Origin: G963704535 sp963704535
GTDB lineage: Bacteria; Chloroflexota; Chloroflexia; Chloroflexales; Roseiflexaceae
Length of the DNA stretch: 64,000 nucleotides
Reading direction: 5' to 3'
Assembly: GCA_963704535.1 (NCBI GenBank)
Contig: OY969916.1
Coordinates: 744,001-808,000, forward strand
Shown piece after piece: positions 28,301-36,306 of the stretch. A program made the position numbers and the translations under genes. Numbering within the stretch: the first letter of the stretch is position 1; each line of letters opens with the position of its first letter. Below the pieces are notes generated by a model. It was not told where the DNA came from. It searched no databases and was given only the letters and a program-made list of their open reading frames with translations.

Positions 28301-28620
28301 AAGATCGTCGCGCCGGGCGGCAGCAGCCGACCGAAGCTGAACCTCAAGAGTGTGTGCTGCTCGCCGCGGCTGTCTTTGCCGACCAGCAACTGCGGGCTGG
28401 TGGCATAGACGGTATCCGGCGCGCCCTCGTTCACGAACGTATCCTCGACTGGGGTGAAGCTGCCGCCGCATGCCGGCACCACCTGGTTCAACTCCGCCGC
28501 AGTCGCGGACAAAACATTCAACGCCAGCAGTGGCGCCGCACTTGGCGCGGCCACACCCGCCACGTAGCAGATGATCAACGCGAAGATGGTGCTAAGACGG
28601 ACTAGGGGCTTCGATCTCAT
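25381..28620 (-). CDS. Secreted M4-like metalloprotease with thrombospondin-3 repeats
   Basis: A protein of 1079 residues. A signal peptide (MRSKPLVRLSTIFALIICYV..., 1-36) precedes a DNRLRE-type beta domain (about 55-220), FTP/PepSY-like propeptide modules (about 260-430) and a thermolysin-like domain (about 440-700). The zinc site is VVGHEFTHAVDANF near residue 555, with the downstream glutamate in GALDESFADIFGY. GVHTNSGIHNKAAFLV contains the usual M4 histidine. Next come about nine calcium-binding thrombospondin type 3 repeats (DTDGDGLGNPCDTDDDNDG style) and a C-terminal beta domain. M4 enzymes are extracellular endopeptidases activated by propeptide removal. ATG 28620 is chosen for AGGAGTCACCCT upstream. 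The extreme C-terminus is STLYLPLTLR. Confidence 0.88.
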   Translation of the reverse strand: MRSKPLVRLSTIFALIICYVAGVAAPSAAPLLALNVLSATAAELNQVVPACGGSFTPVEDTFVNEGAPDTVYATSPQLLVGKDSRGEQHTLLRFSFGRLLPPGATILKAELVLTITDTLVPPSLRLDLHEVGGAWEADKTNWTTKPPLGTRYGAATYRPNAGVVRVDVTAAAIRWHTGVISNTGLALLPVDADTAITFASSNTAAGGPAPNGPRLVVSCALPDDLVAPDQSQADQRQMAGIGRLKQTSRRALNFSLERGALNFAQFDVPIPQSAGDPLAKARWFLDEYKDALRLENPDQQFQLSRRSDDGLHLFFRQRHNGIPVFPAELGVHMDGARVLSLGGGYVPEINTPSTPRLTAEQAESLAGALLGDGSVRPGRKATISNGLLLPAVIGHTQLRYLNLGLLGYPDKQTYLTWQVNLIGQEGPVSLFVDAFDGAIRFKQSHTMHDFNLDLEDANGGPTNTCDYDSDEWFDEDGVVDGANPSAEGTTAFNNIKAVYNFWNNRYGHDSYDDDGEEIEMYVHVGNNWSNANYSSCDIFRFGDGFPVRDVVGHEFTHAVDANFAGLIYNFQSGALDESFADIFGYFVDSGDWTMGEDLPNGAIRDLSNPPAFGDPDHMDNLCTSSNNFCNFANDDGGVHTNSGIHNKAAFLVINGGTHSNRIVQGIGKTKAERLFYEVLTDRLWSGALLISARNAAVDEASWQFVLGNFTLNDICQVKNAYAAVGLGSGDADCDGTEDSADPDNDGDGVTDGPDNCNNIANPGQADADGDGIGDACDNDLDGDGVVNATDNCKYISNASQADWNGDGQGDKCDDSDQDTVKDSVDNCRTVANTDQKNTDGDSQGDACDTDDDNDGVPDSTDNCRTTKNPDQKDSDGDGIGDACDTCPALANPDNTDTDGDGLGNPCDTDDDNDGIPDGQDICPLEHGLGCLEIGPLVDDDFVIGFLSRFPIPHCIVCGGEYLPPGTEIMVDVTLPVGFQAKIIDSNGTVVAKGKALTGGKLNLGFEPAAFAGAQAPVLAGVALAAAAPAPSAAAPAPDEVRYYLDITPAPGVDPSQSYHLTLGVKEGIPSTLYLPLTLR

Positions 28621-28980
28621 AGGGTGACTCCTATATAAACCCATCGGGTGTCGTACGCTCACGCCTTCCATCCACAAATGAATTTGTGGCCTAGAACTAC
28701 AAACACGTTAAAACGTGTTAGAGAACGCTCTTCAACATGTTTTACAGGTTTGCTGTTCCAGGCATCGAATTCATTCGATGATAGAGGCTGAGAGACAGCG
28801 AGAGCACGGCGCCGGCGATCAAGGCCGCGGCATCTCCGTGCTCTCTAGCGTCGTTAGAGTACTCGCGATCTATCCGCGAATAACGCTAATCGACGCGAAT
28901 GTTCGGCAGTGTATTCGTGAATATTCGCCCAATTCGCGGATTCTCTACTGTGTTCTGGGACCGTCTAGCGGGAATGTCGG
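28621..28980. other. Gene-free leader with consecutive short palindromes
   Basis: Three 18-bp palindromes, each of two 8-base arms around 2 bases, occur at 28672-28689 (CCACAAAT..ATTTGTGG), 28702-28719 (AACACGTT..AACGTGTT) and 28763-28780 (CATCGAAT..ATTCGATG). A larger 10-bp stem, GAGAGCACGG at 28800 with CCGTGCTCTC at 28836, follows. No open frame of interest was seen. The set sits between the protease start and the lipoprotein gene stop. Confidence 0.6.
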
Positions 28981-29457
28981 CTACTGCGACGCCAGCGAGA
29001 TCACCAGCTCCTTCTGATTGGCGTCGGTCGGCGACATCAGCATGATGACGGTGACATTCTGCTTGCCGCGCTGCCAGTTGGTGGTGCGGAACAGGTCATT
29101 GCCCTGGTTGGCCTGCTCCATGATCCCGCTGACCAGATCGTTAGTCGACCAGCCGGCCGCTTTCAGCTTCTCGTCATAGAAGCCCTTGACTCCATCCCAC
29201 GTGGCGTCCGTGGGCAGCTTGTAGCCCTTCTGCTCGGTCGCGCCGCCCGTCCCAAGCTGGCCGCGCAGCGCCGCATCCTGCTGATTGTTCTGCGCCAAAG
29301 TATCGCCCAGCACGCTCTCGCCGGGCTTGAGTTCGGTCGCGCCGGGGAAGGCCGGGAGGTCGGTGAGCGCAGCCGGCGCGCTGCCCCCGCAGGCAGCCAG
29401 CGCAAACAATGCGAAGAGCGTGAGCACGACGGTGAACAGTTTCGTACGGGGTGTCAT
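28981..29457 (-). CDS. Small lipoprotein of unknown function
   Basis: A 158-residue exported protein: MTPRTKLFTVVLTLFALFAL then AACGG, a clear lipobox. The mature part (LPAFPGATELKPGESVLGDT...) ends with a compact alpha/beta stretch containing WDGVKGFYDEKLKAAGW, which recurs in uncharacterised bacterial lipoproteins. It likely sits on the outer face of the membrane. AGGAGGCAACT precedes ATG 29457; the longer frame upstream has no support. It is not obviously part of an operon, having 169 bases to the next upstream gene on the same strand. Confidence 0.7.
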   Translation of the reverse strand: MTPRTKLFTVVLTLFALFALAACGGSAPAALTDLPAFPGATELKPGESVLGDTLAQNNQQDAALRGQLGTGGATEQKGYKLPTDATWDGVKGFYDEKLKAAGWSTNDLVSGIMEQANQGNDLFRTTNWQRGKQNVTVIMLMSPTDANQKELVISLASQ

Positions 29458-29626
29458 AGTTGCCTCCTGTGATGTGTGATGACGGTATGATTGATGATAC
29501 GGCGACGGTGCAGGTTGACCAGGCATCCACAAGTGTAACAAAATTTCAATACATAGCGTTCTGGTATATAGAGGATCAGCGGCGGTCGCCAGTTGTCAGT
29601 TGTCGGTGGTTGGTGGTCGGCTACTG

Positions 29627-30019
29627 CTAGTGCTTCATTGTTCCAGTAAGGCCCGCCAGCGCAACGTTAGTTAGGTCGTTCGGGTCATACTTCACCAGTA
29701 CCTGCATGCCCGGCTGGACTTGCGAGGTTTGTAGGCGCGAGATCAAGGTACGAGCGGTGGCACGAAACGGCGAGCGGTTGGCCGGCAGCACATCCAACAC
29801 CAGCTCGACCTGCGGATTATCATTAACGCTCACGCCGGTGTCGCGTAGTTCGAGGATCACCGCCGCAGCCGACTCGCCCGACTGGAGCAAGCGCCGGTTC
29901 TGGGCACCATTGCGAAACAGGCGCATGAGGAGGATCAGCGTTATCAGGATGGTGAGCGCGACGAGGCCGAACGATACATACATGATCGTGTTCGCCGTCC
30001 CCATGAGTCGTCCAATCAT
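29627..30019 (-). CDS. Small membrane-anchored protein
   Basis: A 130-residue protein with one strong membrane span (residues 11-33, TIMYVSFGLVALTILITLIL) followed by a soluble domain. Within it, ESAAAVILELRDTGVSVNDN and GMQVLVKYDPNDLTNVAL match a widespread family of one-span proteins with a beta-rich domain, of unknown function. GAGAGGATCGT precedes ATG 30019; the internal ATG at 30004 is an alternative. A word repeat of the GTTGTCAG type lies directly downstream (29590-29620). Confidence 0.7.
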   Translation of the reverse strand: MIGRLMGTANTIMYVSFGLVALTILITLILLMRLFRNGAQNRRLLQSGESAAAVILELRDTGVSVNDNPQVELVLDVLPANRSPFRATARTLISRLQTSQVQPGMQVLVKYDPNDLTNVALAGLTGTMKH

Positions 30020-30225
30020 ACGATCCTCTCACACTGTAAAGTAGAATGGCGCCGCCCGAAACTGTGCCCTCCAGGTCTCCTGCTTCCGTGAGACCATTAG
30101 ACCATACGACTCGTATCATAGAAAGATCGCGCGGCGATACGCGCCCCGATACAAAAATCGATACAATGGCCCGTTAACTGTTCGTTCGTTTCTTACCAGC
30201 CCACCGCTGCTACGAAGGACTGTTG

Positions 30226-32703
30226 ATGTACGGCGAAACAACGTTTGGCCCCTGGCTGCGGCAGCGACGCCGCCTGCTCGATCTGACCCAAGCCGACCTA
30301 GCCCGACGTGTCGGCTGCTCCGAGATCACCATTCGCAAGTTCGAGGCGGACGAGCGCACGCCCTCGCGCCAGATCGCCGAGCTGCTGGCCGACTGCCTAG
30401 AGCTACCCCTCGACGAGCACCAGGCATTCATCCCGTTCGCGCGCGGGCGCCAGCGCGACGACGCCCCGGCCCCAGCGCCGGCACCCGCCGGCTGCACCCA
30501 TCTGCCGGTGCCGCTCACCCGGCTGCTCGGCCGCGAGCAGGACGTGGCCGTGATCTGCCGCCACCTCCTGCGCGGCGATGTGCGACTGCTGACGCTGGTC
30601 GGCCCGCCCGGCATCGGCAAGACCCGGCTGAGTCTCCAGGTCGCCGCCGAGCTGTGCGGCGCCCCGTGCGAGAGCCCGCGCTTTGCCTATGGAGTGGCCT
30701 TCGTCCCGCTGGCGTCGGTCGGCGATCCTGGCGTGGTGCTCGACACCATCGCGCAGGCGCTGGGGGTGAGCGAGGCGCCCGACCGGCCGCTCCTGGAGCG
30801 CCTGGTCGAGGCCCTGCGCCATCGGTCGCTGCTGCTGATCCTGGACAACTTCGAGCACCTGCTCCCGGCGGCGACCGACCTGTCGCGCCTGCTGATCGCC
30901 TGCCCGGACCTGAAGATCCTGGCGACCAGCCGGGCCGCGCTGCACGTGCGCGGCGAGCACCTGTTCCCCGTCGCGCCGCTGGCGCTGCCCGACCTGGCCT
31001 GGCCGCTGGGCGCCGAGGCGGTGGCCCGCGCGCCGTCGGTGATGCTGTTCGTCGAGCGCGCCCAAGCGGTCGCGCCCCACTTCGCGCTCACGGCCGAGAA
31101 CGCGGCCACGGTGGCGGCGATCTGCGCCCGGCTGGACGGGCTGCCGCTGGCGATCGAGCTGGTGGCGGCGCGCTGCCGGCTGCTGTCGCCGCTGGCGGTG
31201 CTCTCGCGGCTCGGCCAGCGGCTGACGCTGCTCGCCGGCGGCCCCAGCGACCTGCCACCGCGCCACCAGACCCTACGCAGCGCGATCGAGTGGAGCTACA
31301 ACCTCCTGGCCCCGGCCGAGCAGCGCCTGTTCGAGCGGCTGGGCGTGCTGGTGGGCGACTACGACCTCGATGCGGTCGAAGCTATCGCTTCGGAATTGAG
31401 AATTGAAAATGGCGAGCGGATAGGGAGCGGATACAAAGGCACCGTATCAAGCACTATGCATCCACCGTTAGATTTCTCAATTCTCAATTCTCAATTCTCA
31501 ATTCTCAATTTACTAGAGGTGCTGATCGACCACAGCCTGGTGACGCGCCGCCCGGCCACCCATGCCGAGCCGCGCTTCGCGATGCTGGAGACCATCCGCG
31601 AGTACGCGCTGGAGCGGCTGGCGGCCAGGGGCGAGCTTGGGGCGCTGCGCGAGCGGCACGCCCGCTACTACCTGGACCTGGCCGAGCAGGCCGAGCCGGA
31701 CCTGAGCGGCGCGTTGCAAGATGTCTGGCTGGAGCGGCTGGAGCGCGAGCACGACCACTTCCGCGCGGCGCTGGCCTGGAGCCTGCGGGAATTGAGAATT
31801 GAGAATGAAGAATTGAGAATGGGTGTTGATGAGCATGCTGGCTCGTTCTCAATTCTCAATTCTCAATTTTCAATTCGGTCCGAGGTTGGGTTGCGGCTGG
31901 GCGCGGCACTCTGGCGCTTCTGGTACATCCGCTGCCACTTGAACGAGGGGCGACGCTGGCTCCGGGCGCTGCTGGCGGCCGAGGGCGGGGGCGCCTCGGC
32001 GGCCCGCGCGCGCGGGCTACTGGGTGCCGGGGTGCTTGCCGGCGCCCAGGGCGACCTGGCCGAGGCACGCGGGCTAATCGAGGCTGGCCTGGCCGACGCC
32101 CGCAGGCTAGGCGACGGAGAACTCCTGGCCGCCGCCGCCTACCATCTCGGCATGGTGCTCTTCGACCAGGGTGAGGCTGGCCCGGCGATCGCCGCAATCG
32201 AGGAGAGCCTGCGCCTCCAGCGGGCGCGCGGCGACCGAGCCGGGATCGCTGGCGCACTCAACGGCCTGGGCAACTTGCTGCTGGGCCGGGACGACCCGCA
32301 CGCCATCGCGCTGCTCGAAGAAAGCGTGGCCCTCCAGCGCGCACTGCACAATACGCGTGGCATCGCCTTTACCCTGCACAGCCTGGGGGTTGCCTCGCTC
32401 CAGCAGCAGATGTATCGCTGTGCATTCGAGCACTTCGGCGAAGCGCGCCGGCTGTTTCGCCAGCTTGGCGACACGATCGGCATCGCCGACTGCCTGGCCG
32501 GCCTGGCGGCCGTGGCGGCCGGCCAGGGCCGGCGGGCGCGCGGCGCGCGGCTATGGCGCGTCGCCGAGGAGCTGCGGGCGGGCATCGGCGCGCCGATGCC
32601 CGACTCCGAGCGCGAGATCTACGCGCGCCACCTGGAGGAGCCATGGACACTGGAAGCACGTTTGGGCGTTGGCTGCGGCAGCGCCGCCGCCTGCTCGACC
32701 TGA
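30226..32703 (+). CDS. HTH-ATPase-TPR transcriptional regulator (first of tandem pair)
   Basis: An 825-residue regulator. An N-terminal XRE HTH (residues 4-60, FGPWLRQRRRLLDLTQADLA, RRVGCSEITIRKFEADE) is followed by an NB-ARC/STAND ATPase. The ATPase has Walker A VGPPGIGKTRLSLQ at about residue 125, Walker B LLLILDNFEHL near 205, and the LATSRAALHV sensor motif. Then come a winged-helix relay and a TPR-like C-terminal half. STAND regulators change state on ligand binding to the TPR region; the ligand is unknown. Two in-frame palindromic repeats (31393-31510, 31789-31876) add peptides such as ELRIEN...FSILNSQFSILN. The start is ATG 30226. Its 3' end overlaps the next gene by 61 bases. Confidence 0.85.
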   Translation: MYGETTFGPWLRQRRRLLDLTQADLARRVGCSEITIRKFEADERTPSRQIAELLADCLELPLDEHQAFIPFARGRQRDDAPAPAPAPAGCTHLPVPLTRLLGREQDVAVICRHLLRGDVRLLTLVGPPGIGKTRLSLQVAAELCGAPCESPRFAYGVAFVPLASVGDPGVVLDTIAQALGVSEAPDRPLLERLVEALRHRSLLLILDNFEHLLPAATDLSRLLIACPDLKILATSRAALHVRGEHLFPVAPLALPDLAWPLGAEAVARAPSVMLFVERAQAVAPHFALTAENAATVAAICARLDGLPLAIELVAARCRLLSPLAVLSRLGQRLTLLAGGPSDLPPRHQTLRSAIEWSYNLLAPAEQRLFERLGVLVGDYDLDAVEAIASELRIENGERIGSGYKGTVSSTMHPPLDFSILNSQFSILNLLEVLIDHSLVTRRPATHAEPRFAMLETIREYALERLAARGELGALRERHARYYLDLAEQAEPDLSGALQDVWLERLEREHDHFRAALAWSLRELRIENEELRMGVDEHAGSFSILNSQFSIRSEVGLRLGAALWRFWYIRCHLNEGRRWLRALLAAEGGGASAARARGLLGAGVLAGAQGDLAEARGLIEAGLADARRLGDGELLAAAAYHLGMVLFDQGEAGPAIAAIEESLRLQRARGDRAGIAGALNGLGNLLLGRDDPHAIALLEESVALQRALHNTRGIAFTLHSLGVASLQQQMYRCAFEHFGEARRLFRQLGDTIGIADCLAGLAAVAAGQGRRARGARLWRVAEELRAGIGAPMPDSEREIYARHLEEPWTLEARLGVGCGSAAACST
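31393..31510 (+). repeat. In-frame palindromic heptamer element, regulator 1, site 1
   Basis: A GAATTGAGAATTGAAAAT arm at the left is matched by an inverted array of AATTCTC words at the right (31474-31510), around a variable centre. The reading frame stays open through it and yields ELRIEN... and ...FSILNSQFSILN. It lies between the ATPase winged-helix and the LIDHSLV motif, the same place as in the next gene. Confidence 0.9.
31789..31876 (+). repeat. In-frame palindromic heptamer element, regulator 1, site 2
   Basis: A second AATTGAG/CTCAATT inverted array in the same gene, near the start of the TPR-like region, after AALAWSLR. It too preserves the reading frame and encodes ELRIENEELRMG and FSILNSQFSI. 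Confidence 0.9.
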
Positions 32704-35282
32704 CGCAGGCCGACCTGGCCGGGCGAGTCGGCTGCTCCGAGATCACCATCCGCAAAATCGAAGCCGACGAGCGCATCCCCTCCGAGCGAGTGGCCGGGCT
32801 GCTGGCCGCCGGGCTGGAGGTTCCCTCGACCGAGTACCCGGCCATGATCGCCTTTGCGCGCGGTCTTTCGCGCGGCGACGATGCCACACCACCCGCGCTA
32901 CCGCCACGCGCCGCAACGCGCGAATCCGCTCTGCCGTTCGCCCCGCTCACGACGCTGATCGGTCGCGGCGAGGATGCGGCGCGCATCGGCGAGCGGTTGC
33001 TGGATCCACACGTGCGCTTGCTGACACTGGTCGGCCCGCCCGGCATCGGAAAAACCCGCTTGAGCCAGCATGTCGCCGACCGCATCCGACCGCACGTTGC
33101 CGACGGGGTCTGCTTCATCGCCCTCGCGCCGATCCGCGACCCAGCGCTTGTCATCCCGACGCTGGCCCAGGAGCTAGGTGTGCAGCAGGGCGGCCAGCCG
33201 CTGGCCGCCCTGCTGCACGCGGCGCTGCGCGAGAAGCAGATGCTGCTGGTGCTGGATAACTTCGAGCAGGTGGCCGCCGCCGCGCCACAGATCGCCGAAC
33301 TGCTGCAAATGGCGCCCCTAGTCAAGGCGCTGGTCACCAGCCGCGCGGCGCTGAATATCGGTGGCGAGCAGCTCTACGCCGTCCCACCGCTGGCGCTGCC
33401 CGACCCCGGCACCGCGCCGACGCCGGACGACTTGGCGCGCTGCCCGGCGGTCCAGCTCTTCGCCGAGCGCGTGCGCGCGGCCACCCCCGACTTCGTGCTG
33501 ACCGCCGAGCATGCGCCCGCAATCGCGGAGATCTGCGCGCGGTTGGACGGGCTGCCGCTGGCGATCGAGCTTGCCGCCGCCCGCAGCAAGCTGTTCACGC
33601 CCCAGGCGCTGCTTGATCGGCTGCGCGGCCCGGACGGGCCGAACACACTGACCGTCCTGGTCAACGGCCCGCGCGATCTGCTCGAACACCAGCGCACGCT
33701 CCGCAGCACGCTCGATTGGAGCTACGAGCTGCTGGGCCAGGACGAGCGGGCGGTCTTTATGGGCCTGGGCGTCTTCGTCGGCGGGTGTACGAACGAGGCT
33801 GCCGAAGCGGTCGCTTCGGAATTGAGAATTGAAAATGAAAAATTGAGAATTGACCACGAGATGGCCCCATTCTCAATTCTCAATTCTCAATTCTCAATTC
33901 TCAATTTACTGGCCGCGCTGGTGAACCAGAGCCTGCTCCAGGTCGAGCCCGGCGGCGATGGCGAGGCGCGCTTCACGATGCTTGAGACGATCCGCGAGTA
34001 CGCGCTCGAAAAGCTTGCCGCTTCCGGCGCGCTGGTCGCCGTGCGCCGGCGGCACGCGACCTACTACGGCGCGCTGGCGCTTGCGGAGAATCCGGGCGGC
34101 GCCGAACGAGAGCAGGCGATCGACCAGCTCCGCACCGAAAGCGGCAACATCTGGGCGGCGCTTGAGTGGTACGTCGAGCATGATCCCGATACCGGCCTGC
34201 GCTGCGCGGCGGCGCTGCGTCCGTTCTGGCTGGCGCGCGGCCTGTTGAGCGAGGGGCGCGCCTGGCTGGCGCGCCTGCTGGCGCAGGAGGGCGCCTGCCC
34301 CGCCGCGCGGGCGCTCGCGCTTGCCGCCGCCGGACATCTGGCCTGCCAGCAGGGCGATTACCAGCCCTCGGAGGCGCTGCTCGGCGAGAGCCTGGCCCTG
34401 TACCGGCGGCTGGGCGACACGCGCGGCATCGCCGAAGCACTGCGCGGCCTGGGCAGCGCCGCGTTCCTCCAGTCGTCCTTTGCGCGCGCCGACGAGCTGC
34501 TCAACGAGAGCCTGGCCCTGTGCCGGCGGCTGGACGACACGCGCGGCGTCGCCGAAGCGCTGCGCGGCCTGGCCCTGATCGCCAAGGACCGCGGCGACTT
34601 CGCGCGGGCCGCACGGCTGGGCGACGAGTGCCTGGCGCTGCACCGCAAGTTGGGCGACCGGCGCGCCGTGGCCCGCACGCTGTTCAACCTGAGCACGATC
34701 GCCTACTGGCAGGGCCAGTATGATCACTCAGGCGATCTGGCGGAGCAGGCGGCGCGCGTCTTCGAGGGGCTGGGCGATCAGATGGGCCTGGCCTATGCGC
34801 TCGAAGGGATTGGGATGGTGGCCTTCAAGCAGGCGCAGTACGCCGATGCAATGGACACGCTCGCCAGGAGCTTCGAGCTGCTGCGCGCGCTGGACGAGAA
34901 GCCGGGCATGGCGCTGGCGCTCCACGAGATGGGGCTGGTCGCGCATGCCCAGGACGACCTGGCGCAGGCCGCGCGGCTCCAGCGCGAGGGGCTGGCGCTG
35001 GCCTGGCAGATCGGCGACCGGCGGCGGGTCGCCTTCTGCCTTGAAGGGGTGGCGGCGGCGGTTCGAGCGCGCCTGCCGCTCCAGGCCGCCCGGCTGTTCG
35101 GCGCGGCCGAGGCCCTGCGCGCTGCGCTCGGCGCGCCAGTGCCGCCCTCCGAGCGCGCCTGCTACGAATCCAGCGTCGCGGCAGCGCGCGCCGGCGCCGA
35201 CCGTACCAGCTTCGAGGCCGCATGGGCAGACGGGCGGGCGCTGTCGCTTGCACAGGCGGTGAATGAGGCGTTGAGCAATTAG
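32643..35282 (+). CDS. HTH-ATPase-TPR transcriptional regulator (second of tandem pair)
   Basis: A paralogue of the preceding gene, 879 residues from ATG 32643; an upstream ATG would add 30 codons that simply read the other gene's frame. It has an XRE HTH (FGRWLRQRRRLLDLTQADLA), Walker A VGPPGIGKTRLSQHV, Walker B LLVLDNFEQV and LVTSRAALNI. The C-terminal half has clear 40-residue TPR units (SLALCRRLDDTRGVAEALRG style). The start overlaps the first gene's end by 61 bases, so translation may be coupled. The tandem order suggests duplication. Targets and ligand are unknown. One in-frame palindromic repeat lies at 33819-33907. Confidence 0.85.
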   Translation: MDTGSTFGRWLRQRRRLLDLTQADLAGRVGCSEITIRKIEADERIPSERVAGLLAAGLEVPSTEYPAMIAFARGLSRGDDATPPALPPRAATRESALPFAPLTTLIGRGEDAARIGERLLDPHVRLLTLVGPPGIGKTRLSQHVADRIRPHVADGVCFIALAPIRDPALVIPTLAQELGVQQGGQPLAALLHAALREKQMLLVLDNFEQVAAAAPQIAELLQMAPLVKALVTSRAALNIGGEQLYAVPPLALPDPGTAPTPDDLARCPAVQLFAERVRAATPDFVLTAEHAPAIAEICARLDGLPLAIELAAARSKLFTPQALLDRLRGPDGPNTLTVLVNGPRDLLEHQRTLRSTLDWSYELLGQDERAVFMGLGVFVGGCTNEAAEAVASELRIENEKLRIDHEMAPFSILNSQFSILNLLAALVNQSLLQVEPGGDGEARFTMLETIREYALEKLAASGALVAVRRRHATYYGALALAENPGGAEREQAIDQLRTESGNIWAALEWYVEHDPDTGLRCAAALRPFWLARGLLSEGRAWLARLLAQEGACPAARALALAAAGHLACQQGDYQPSEALLGESLALYRRLGDTRGIAEALRGLGSAAFLQSSFARADELLNESLALCRRLDDTRGVAEALRGLALIAKDRGDFARAARLGDECLALHRKLGDRRAVARTLFNLSTIAYWQGQYDHSGDLAEQAARVFEGLGDQMGLAYALEGIGMVAFKQAQYADAMDTLARSFELLRALDEKPGMALALHEMGLVAHAQDDLAQAARLQREGLALAWQIGDRRRVAFCLEGVAAAVRARLPLQAARLFGAAEALRAALGAPVPPSERACYESSVAAARAGADRTSFEAAWADGRALSLAQAVNEALSN
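33819..33907 (+). repeat. In-frame palindromic heptamer element, regulator 2
   Basis: An AATTGAG array (33819-33850) and an inverted CTCAATT array (33869-33907) around the centre ACCACGAGATGG. It encodes ELRIENEKLRID and FSILNSQFSILN and sits directly after the alanine/valine-rich AAEAVAS motif. That is the same alignment position as the first element in the paralogue, so it either predates the duplication or marks a preferred target. Confidence 0.9.
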
Positions 35283-35300
35283 ACAGGCGAAAAATCCGAT

Positions 35301-35346
35301 GTGTTGCGTGTTGCGTGATTCCCCTTCACGCAACACGCAACGCGTA
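35301..35346. repeat. Inverted word array at the methyltransferase stop codon
   Basis: TGTTGCGTGTTGCGTG is followed, after ATTCCCCTT, by CACGCAACACGCAACGCG. It forms a stem of at least 13 bp and lies between the convergent regulator and methyltransferase genes. It could serve as a bidirectional terminator. Confidence 0.75.
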
Positions 35347-36015
35347 TCAGGTACGAGTTTGGCCGCGCACAAACCCAAGCGTCATGAACCCGACCTCACC
35401 CTCTTCAATCCCAGTGAAGCCGACCGCCCGCAGCATGGGCAGCAGATCCTGGATGTCGGTCTCCATCCTCCCGTGGAACAACAGCGTGCTCAGGACGCGG
35501 CCCCTGCGGCCCGGCCGGCGCTTAAAATCCACGATCAAGAGCCGGCCGCCCGGCTTCAGGACGCGGGCGATATTGGCCAGACCCTCGCGCTTCAGATCGT
35601 CGGGCAGGTGGTGCATCATCAAGCTACTGAGGACCACATCGAAGCTGGCATCTGCGAAGGGCAGCGCCTCGATGCGTCCCAGCCGGAAGTCCAGCGTGAC
35701 CGCTGCGCGCTCCGCTTTGGCGCGGGCAACCGCGATCATCTCCGGCGACGGATCAATGCCACAGACCTCGCCGGCAGCTCCCGCCTGCGCTTTCGCGGCA
35801 AGCGCCACGTCCCCAGTGCCGCACCCCACCTCCAGCACCCTATCGCCAGGCCGAATATTCGCCAGGGCGACCGTTCTACGCCGAAGCTGGGCGCGGCGGC
35901 CAAGCGTAAACACGCTGACGAACGGATCATAGTACCTGGCCCAGCGAATCAGACGACCGCGTGTCGCCGGTGGCTCTGATTCAGGGCTATCGGATCGGCG
36001 GTGAAGGTGTAACAT
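35347..36015 (-). CDS. SAM-dependent class I methyltransferase (ubiE-like)
   Basis: A protein of 222 residues. Motif I is VLEVGCGTGDVALAAKA at about residue 55, with the acidic GIDPSPEMIAVARAKAE behind it, then FADASFDVVLSSLMMHHLPD and LKPGGRLLIVDF. This is the UbiE/COQ5-type Methyltransf_11 fold; the acceptor molecule is unknown. The start MLHLHRRSD at 36015 is preferred over the much longer open frame because AAGGACTGGTT lies upstream. The gene is divergent from a TetR regulator, which probably controls it. Confidence 0.85.
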   Translation of the reverse strand: MLHLHRRSDSPESEPPATRGRLIRWARYYDPFVSVFTLGRRAQLRRRTVALANIRPGDRVLEVGCGTGDVALAAKAQAGAAGEVCGIDPSPEMIAVARAKAERAAVTLDFRLGRIEALPFADASFDVVLSSLMMHHLPDDLKREGLANIARVLKPGGRLLIVDFKRRPGRRGRVLSTLLFHGRMETDIQDLLPMLRAVGFTGIEEGEVGFMTLGFVRGQTRT

Positions 36016-36070
36016 AACCAGTCCTTTCTGCAAACAGCCTATTCGATAATGGACATTCTGTTCGATAGTG

Positions 36071-36100
36071 AGTATACTGTGTAGAAAGGGCGGCTGTCTA
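36071..36100 (-). promoter_or_regulatory. Candidate promoter of the methyltransferase gene, with flanking repeats
   Basis: On the minus strand TAGACA (36095-36100) and TATACT (36071-36076) are separated by 18 bases. Next to the expected start point are the direct repeats TTCGATAATG (36042-36051) and TTCGATAGTG (36061-36070), written on the plus strand. These are plausible operator half-sites for the divergent TetR protein. Confidence 0.5.
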
Positions 36101-36177
36101 TAATCAATCCTCCTGAATCGTCCTTTACCAGACAAGGCCTGGTCAAATGTCCGATATAGAACAAGGGTTTTTCTTCC

Positions 36178-36223
36178 TTTTACCGTCGATTTTTGCCCGG
36201 CGGGGCAAAAATCGACGGTAAAA
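36178..36223. repeat. 21-bp-arm hairpin repeat (family H), copy 1
   Basis: TTTTACCGTCGATTTTTGCCC pairs exactly with its complement at 36203-36223 over a GGCG loop. It is followed by AGATG and, further on, TGCTGCCGCAGGCAAGAG then CAGCGTTG. The same layout recurs at 61376. The downstream gene is the TetR regulator, 83 bases away. Confidence 0.85.
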
Positions 36224-36306
36224 AGATGGGTGAAGTACCTTGCTGCCGCAGGCAAGAGCAGCGTTGCAAACGCCACTGCGTAAGTCATGTCAAATGAGAG
36301 GTATCT

